A DNA stretch of 64,000 bases from DASQPR01 sp963831705. Its GTDB lineage: Bacteria > Actinomycetota > Actinomycetes > Mycobacteriales > Micromonosporaceae. Positions 61,136 through 64,000 of the stretch are shown piece after piece. Below the pieces are notes generated by a model. That model searched no databases. It was given only the letters and a program-made list of their open reading frames with translations, and was not told the DNA's origin. The position numbers and the translations under genes were made by a program. The stretch lies in assembly GCA_963831705.1 (NCBI GenBank), contig CAWHRE010000005.1, positions 248,001 through 312,000 on the forward strand, in the 5' to 3' direction. Positions within the stretch are counted from its first letter, which is position 1. Every line of letters starts with the position of its first letter.

Positions 61136-62667
61136 GACTTGCTCCCGGTCTTCTTCGTAGCGGTCTTCGTGGCGGTCTTCTTGACCGCCGCTGTCTTGGC
61201 CGTCGTTGTCTTCGTGGCGGTCGTCTTGACCGCCGCTGTCTTCGCCGCTGCCTTGGTGGACTTCGTCGCCGTTCCTGTCGCCTTCGTGGCTTTGGTTGCG
61301 GCTGCCTTCTTACCGGTCGGAGTTGCGATCGCCGACTTGGCGGGCGCCGACTTCGAGCCGGACGGCTCCGGGCCGACCAGCACCTCCATCGTGGCGCGGC
61401 GTTGTGGCCGGAGCGTCGCGGCGGCCGCCACGATCTGCTCCGCCGTGACGTCGCCGATCAGCTTCGGGATCTCATTCATCACCGTCGCATCACCGCGTTG
61501 CTGTTCCAGGACGGCCATCTTCAGGGCTCGCCCGAGCACGGCGTCGTACTCGCGCAACGTATGCGTCGCCATCCGTGCCTGCACCCGAGCCAGCTCGCCC
61601 TCGTCCAGCCCGCCGGTAGCGATCCGTTCGCACTCCTCGTCGACCGTCCGGAGCACCTTGTCGACGTCGCCACCGACCGGCAGGTGCGCCTGGATAAGCA
61701 GGGCCGTCGGGTCGCGTACCTCGAACGGCTCCCCCATGAACCCGATGTAGCCGCCCACGCCGGTCGCCGAACGATCCTGTTGGATCAGTCGCTGGACCAG
61801 CCGGGACGCATCGCCGTCGGTGAGCACCTCGGCCAGCACGACGAACGGCAGGTAATCCTCGAAGCGATTGATCGGATTCGGCACCCGCCACGCGCTCGCC
61901 ACGGCGGGGAGCGGCGCGAGCCGATCGTGATAGGACTGACGGCGCTCGGCGGTCAGGTCCGGCTCGTCGAAGTCCGGCCGCTTGGGCGCGGGCCGCTTCG
62001 GCACGTCGCCGAAGTGCGTCTCGATCAGCTTCGTCGCCTTCGCGACATCGAAGTCACCGGAGACCGAAAGAACCGCGTTCCCGGCCGCGTAGTACTTCGC
62101 GAAGAAGTCCTCCGCATCCGCGACGGTCGCGCTCTCCAGATCGACGAATGAGCCGTACCCGTCGTGCGCGTTCGCGAACGTCTCGAACATCACCGGAGGC
62201 AGCTTCAACCAGGGAAAACCGCCATAAGGACGATTGAGTACGTTGACCCGGATCTCTTCCTTCACGACGTCGACCTGGTTGATCAGGTTTTCCTCGGTCA
62301 GGCGGGGACCGCGCATCCGATCGGCTTCCAGGAACAGGGCTCGTTCCAGTGCATTCGACGGCAACGTCTCGAAATAGTCGGTGTAGTCCAGGTGGGTGGA
62401 GCCGTTGAACGTACCGCCGGAACCTTGGACATGCCGGAAGTGTGCGAGCTTCTCGAGATTCTCGGAGCCCTGGAACATGAGGTGCTCGAAGAGGTGAGCG
62501 AATCCGGTGCGACCCTCGGGTTCGGACCGGATGCCGACGTCGTACACGACGGCGACACCGACGACGGGCGCGGACTTGTCCGGATTAAGGACCACCCGCA
62601 AGCCGTTCGCGAGCGTAAAACGCTCGATCGGATACTTGGTGGCTGGAATGCGTACGAGACCTGACAC
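61132..62667 (-). CDS. M16-family zinc metallopeptidase, catalytic subunit with basic tail
   Basis: 511 residues with a GTG start. HxxEH motif H58-L-F-E61-H62 and the downstream Glu (LFLEADRM region) give the zinc site. Residues about 1-430 are the standard peptidase. From about 437 a tail of some 75 residues is made of Lys, Ala and Thr repeats (KTAAVKKTATKT...KKTGSKS), like a histone H1 tail. Possibly a nucleic-acid-binding or anchoring tail; role unknown. Translationally coupled to the beta-like partner. Confidence 0.9.
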   Translation of the reverse strand: MSGLVRIPATKYPIERFTLANGLRVVLNPDKSAPVVGVAVVYDVGIRSEPEGRTGFAHLFEHLMFQGSENLEKLAHFRHVQGSGGTFNGSTHLDYTDYFETLPSNALERALFLEADRMRGPRLTEENLINQVDVVKEEIRVNVLNRPYGGFPWLKLPPVMFETFANAHDGYGSFVDLESATVADAEDFFAKYYAAGNAVLSVSGDFDVAKATKLIETHFGDVPKRPAPKRPDFDEPDLTAERRQSYHDRLAPLPAVASAWRVPNPINRFEDYLPFVVLAEVLTDGDASRLVQRLIQQDRSATGVGGYIGFMGEPFEVRDPTALLIQAHLPVGGDVDKVLRTVDEECERIATGGLDEGELARVQARMATHTLREYDAVLGRALKMAVLEQQRGDATVMNEIPKLIGDVTAEQIVAAAATLRPQRRATMEVLVGPEPSGSKSAPAKSAIATPTGKKAAATKATKATGTATKSTKAAAKTAAVKTTATKTTTAKTAAVKKTATKTATKKTGSKS

Positions 62668-62691
62668 GATGTTGACCCTAGCGCGTTCGGC

Positions 62692-63729
62692 TCAGGTCGG
62701 CCGCACCGATGCGAGTACCTCGTCGATCACATAGTCGTATTGCTTGTGCGTATCGGGAATCGATACGTACATGATCGACGCGTTCGGCTTTCCGACATCG
62801 ATCAATGCGATCGCCACCAGCTCGGATGTGGCGGTTAGGCCGTCCGCGTGGAAATGCAGCCGGAATTCGCTCAGCCAGGCCGGTCGGCCGCCGATCGTGG
62901 TGGCCTTGTCGACCATCGTGTCCATCGTGTTCGGCACCGGGTAGTAGGCCTGGCGTACGTCCGCTGTGACCTGCGCTCCGGCGCACTTGAGGTCGAGCGT
63001 GAGCGCGTCGTTCGTGGCGGCCGGCACCGATCCGGACAGGATCGTGGCCATGTAGTCACCGTGGTCCGGCCACTCTTCGGTGACGAAGAACTGACCGGTG
63101 CGGAACGTGACGCCGAGTTCGCCGCCGGTCTCCCAGTTCATGTCCCAATCCCGCCAGGGCTGCCCGTACGCGCGATAGGAGATACCCGAATCGTTGTCCA
63201 CCGTCCGAGGGCCGGCCGGGACCGCGGGTGCCGCGCTGGGCGGCGCGGCCGCGCCGGACGGTGGCGGGCAGAGCTTTGCAAGGATCGGCCGGGTATCCGG
63301 TGCCGCCTTGGTATGCACCGGAAACGGCGTACGGCCGGTCAAGACCAGCGCGAGGACCACGACGACGCCGGTCACCAGGATCCCGCCGGCCGCGCCGGTA
63401 AACCAGCGCATCGTCCGGCGCCGGGAGGCGGTTGGATCGCCGGGCGTGCCCGGGTTCCAGCCATGTACGCGGTGGCGCGGGAGCGTTTCGGGCACTTCGC
63501 CGGCCGCCTGGACCGTCATTTCGCCGGTCACCTGGCCCGCGCCGAACATGTTCGCACCGCCCGGCGCCGGTCCACGGTCGGCGGTCACGATCGGCTCGGT
63601 ACCGGCGCGCGGGCCGCTGATCTGTCCGGGTTCCACCGCGCCAGACGCATTTGAGTCGGGCATGGTCGCAGCCGCGGAGCCGTCAGCCGGACGGGCCCAC
63701 GGCGAGCTGAATTGGTTCTCGGACGACAT
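62692..63729 (-). CDS. Membrane-anchored protein of unknown function
   Basis: 345 residues. A disordered Gly/Pro/Ala N-terminus (1-105), a membrane helix at about residues 112-132 (GAAGGILVTGVVVVLALVLT), then an exported alpha/beta domain (SGISYRAYGQPWRDWDMNWE; WLSEFRLHFHADGL) with one Cys pair. Similar to actinobacterial membrane-anchored proteins of unknown function; no catalytic motif seen. 47 bp downstream of adnB's stop on the same strand. Confidence 0.75.
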   Translation of the reverse strand: MSSENQFSSPWARPADGSAAATMPDSNASGAVEPGQISGPRAGTEPIVTADRGPAPGGANMFGAGQVTGEMTVQAAGEVPETLPRHRVHGWNPGTPGDPTASRRRTMRWFTGAAGGILVTGVVVVLALVLTGRTPFPVHTKAAPDTRPILAKLCPPPSGAAAPPSAAPAVPAGPRTVDNDSGISYRAYGQPWRDWDMNWETGGELGVTFRTGQFFVTEEWPDHGDYMATILSGSVPAATNDALTLDLKCAGAQVTADVRQAYYPVPNTMDTMVDKATTIGGRPAWLSEFRLHFHADGLTATSELVAIALIDVGKPNASIMYVSIPDTHKQYDYVIDEVLASVRPT

Positions 63730-63776
63730 CGGGAGTCAGTGTTCCTCATGAACCTGGGTGGTCGCGACCCGCCGCC

Positions 63777-64000
63777 TCAGACATCCTCCACCGGAAGCGT
63801 GCCGATCAGGGCGGTCAGGCCGCTGCCGTCGATCAGTTCGTCCGGCCGCACTGTCACGCCGTCGCGAACGTAGTGGAACGCCGCCCGGACGTGCTCCAGC
63901 GGCACCCTGGCCAGCTCCGCCCAGGCCAACCGGTACGCCCCAAGCTGGATCGCGGCGTCGGCCGCCGCCTGTCCGGTCGGCCGGCGGCCGGTCTTCCAGT
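63777..64000 (-). CDS. adnB: AdnB-like ATP-dependent nuclease/helicase, C-terminal end
   Basis: Only the last 74 codons are in the window. The frame opens with WKTGRRPTG, matching the DWKTGR Lys-bearing RecB-nuclease motif (the Asp is outside the window), followed by QLGAYRLAWAELARVPLEH and AAFHYVRDGVTVRPDELIDG. This matches the C-terminus of AdnB, half of the AdnAB double-strand-break resecting complex. adnA would be expected further right. Assignment rests on motif and on neighbourhood. Confidence 0.8.
   Translation of the reverse strand, partial: WKTGRRPTGQAAADAAIQLGAYRLAWAELARVPLEHVRAAFHYVRDGVTVRPDELIDGSGLTALIGTLPVEDV

Overview
The window is a high-GC actinobacterial chromosome segment. 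Evidence for this includes WhiB7, a mycoredoxin, a UvrD2-type helicase with HRDC, the C-terminus of an AdnB-like nuclease, an UPF0182 membrane protein, frequent GTG starts and ATGA/GTGA gene overlaps. The gene order from about 44 kb to the right end (UPF0182, PDZ/Lon-like protease, DUF2342 zinc protease, ThiF-like protein, ABC1 kinase, whiB7, uvrD2, mycoredoxin, nudC, adnB) matches the mycobacterial Rv3193c-Rv3201c neighbourhood and is an old conserved backbone. I cannot name a genus.

Layout. 1-3.6 kb: 3' end of a histidinol-phosphatase gene, a DMT-type membrane protein and a secreted sedolisin (S53) protease. 3.86 kb: an initiator tRNA-fMet gene. Its 3' half occurs three times as a direct repeat (3887, 24039, 32548), which delimits two tandem integrated elements.

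Element A (about 20.2 kb) is an actinomycete integrative conjugative element (AICE, pSAM2-like). It carries integrase and excisionase, a repeat-rich candidate origin, a primase-polymerase plus partner ATPase, small transfer genes, an FtsK/TraB-like DNA translocase, DUF2637, RRQRL and DUF6284 proteins, and a GntR (KorSA-like) repressor with likely operators. Many core genes (int, xis, helicase, tra, DUF2637, RRQRL, HAD) carry single-base frameshifts while the chromosomal genes do not, so the element looks like a decaying, probably immobile AICE. Its right half is cargo of lower GC: a broken PIN-like gene, membrane and secreted proteins, and an intact AlbA_2 (Schlafen-like) protein.

Element B (about 8.5 kb) keeps only an integrase tail next to its att site, plus two alpha/beta hydrolases and two tandem giant LuxR-type ATP-binding regulators with degenerate P-loops.

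32.8-44.4 kb: a DUF4331 protein, a large secreted surface protein, a signalling pair (STAS antagonist with a 1390-residue hybrid kinase/receiver/PP2C phosphatase/anti-sigma protein), two divergent shikimate-kinase-like genes and an MFS exporter whose 3' end overlaps the convergent UPF0182 gene.

44.4-64 kb: the conserved backbone described above. whiB7 is preceded by a leader containing a 100-codon ORF with a strong RBS and a textbook intrinsic terminator hairpin, the arrangement expected for antibiotic-responsive attenuation. The right edge has NudC, an M16 protease pair (one with a histone-like tail), a membrane-anchored protein and the end of adnB.
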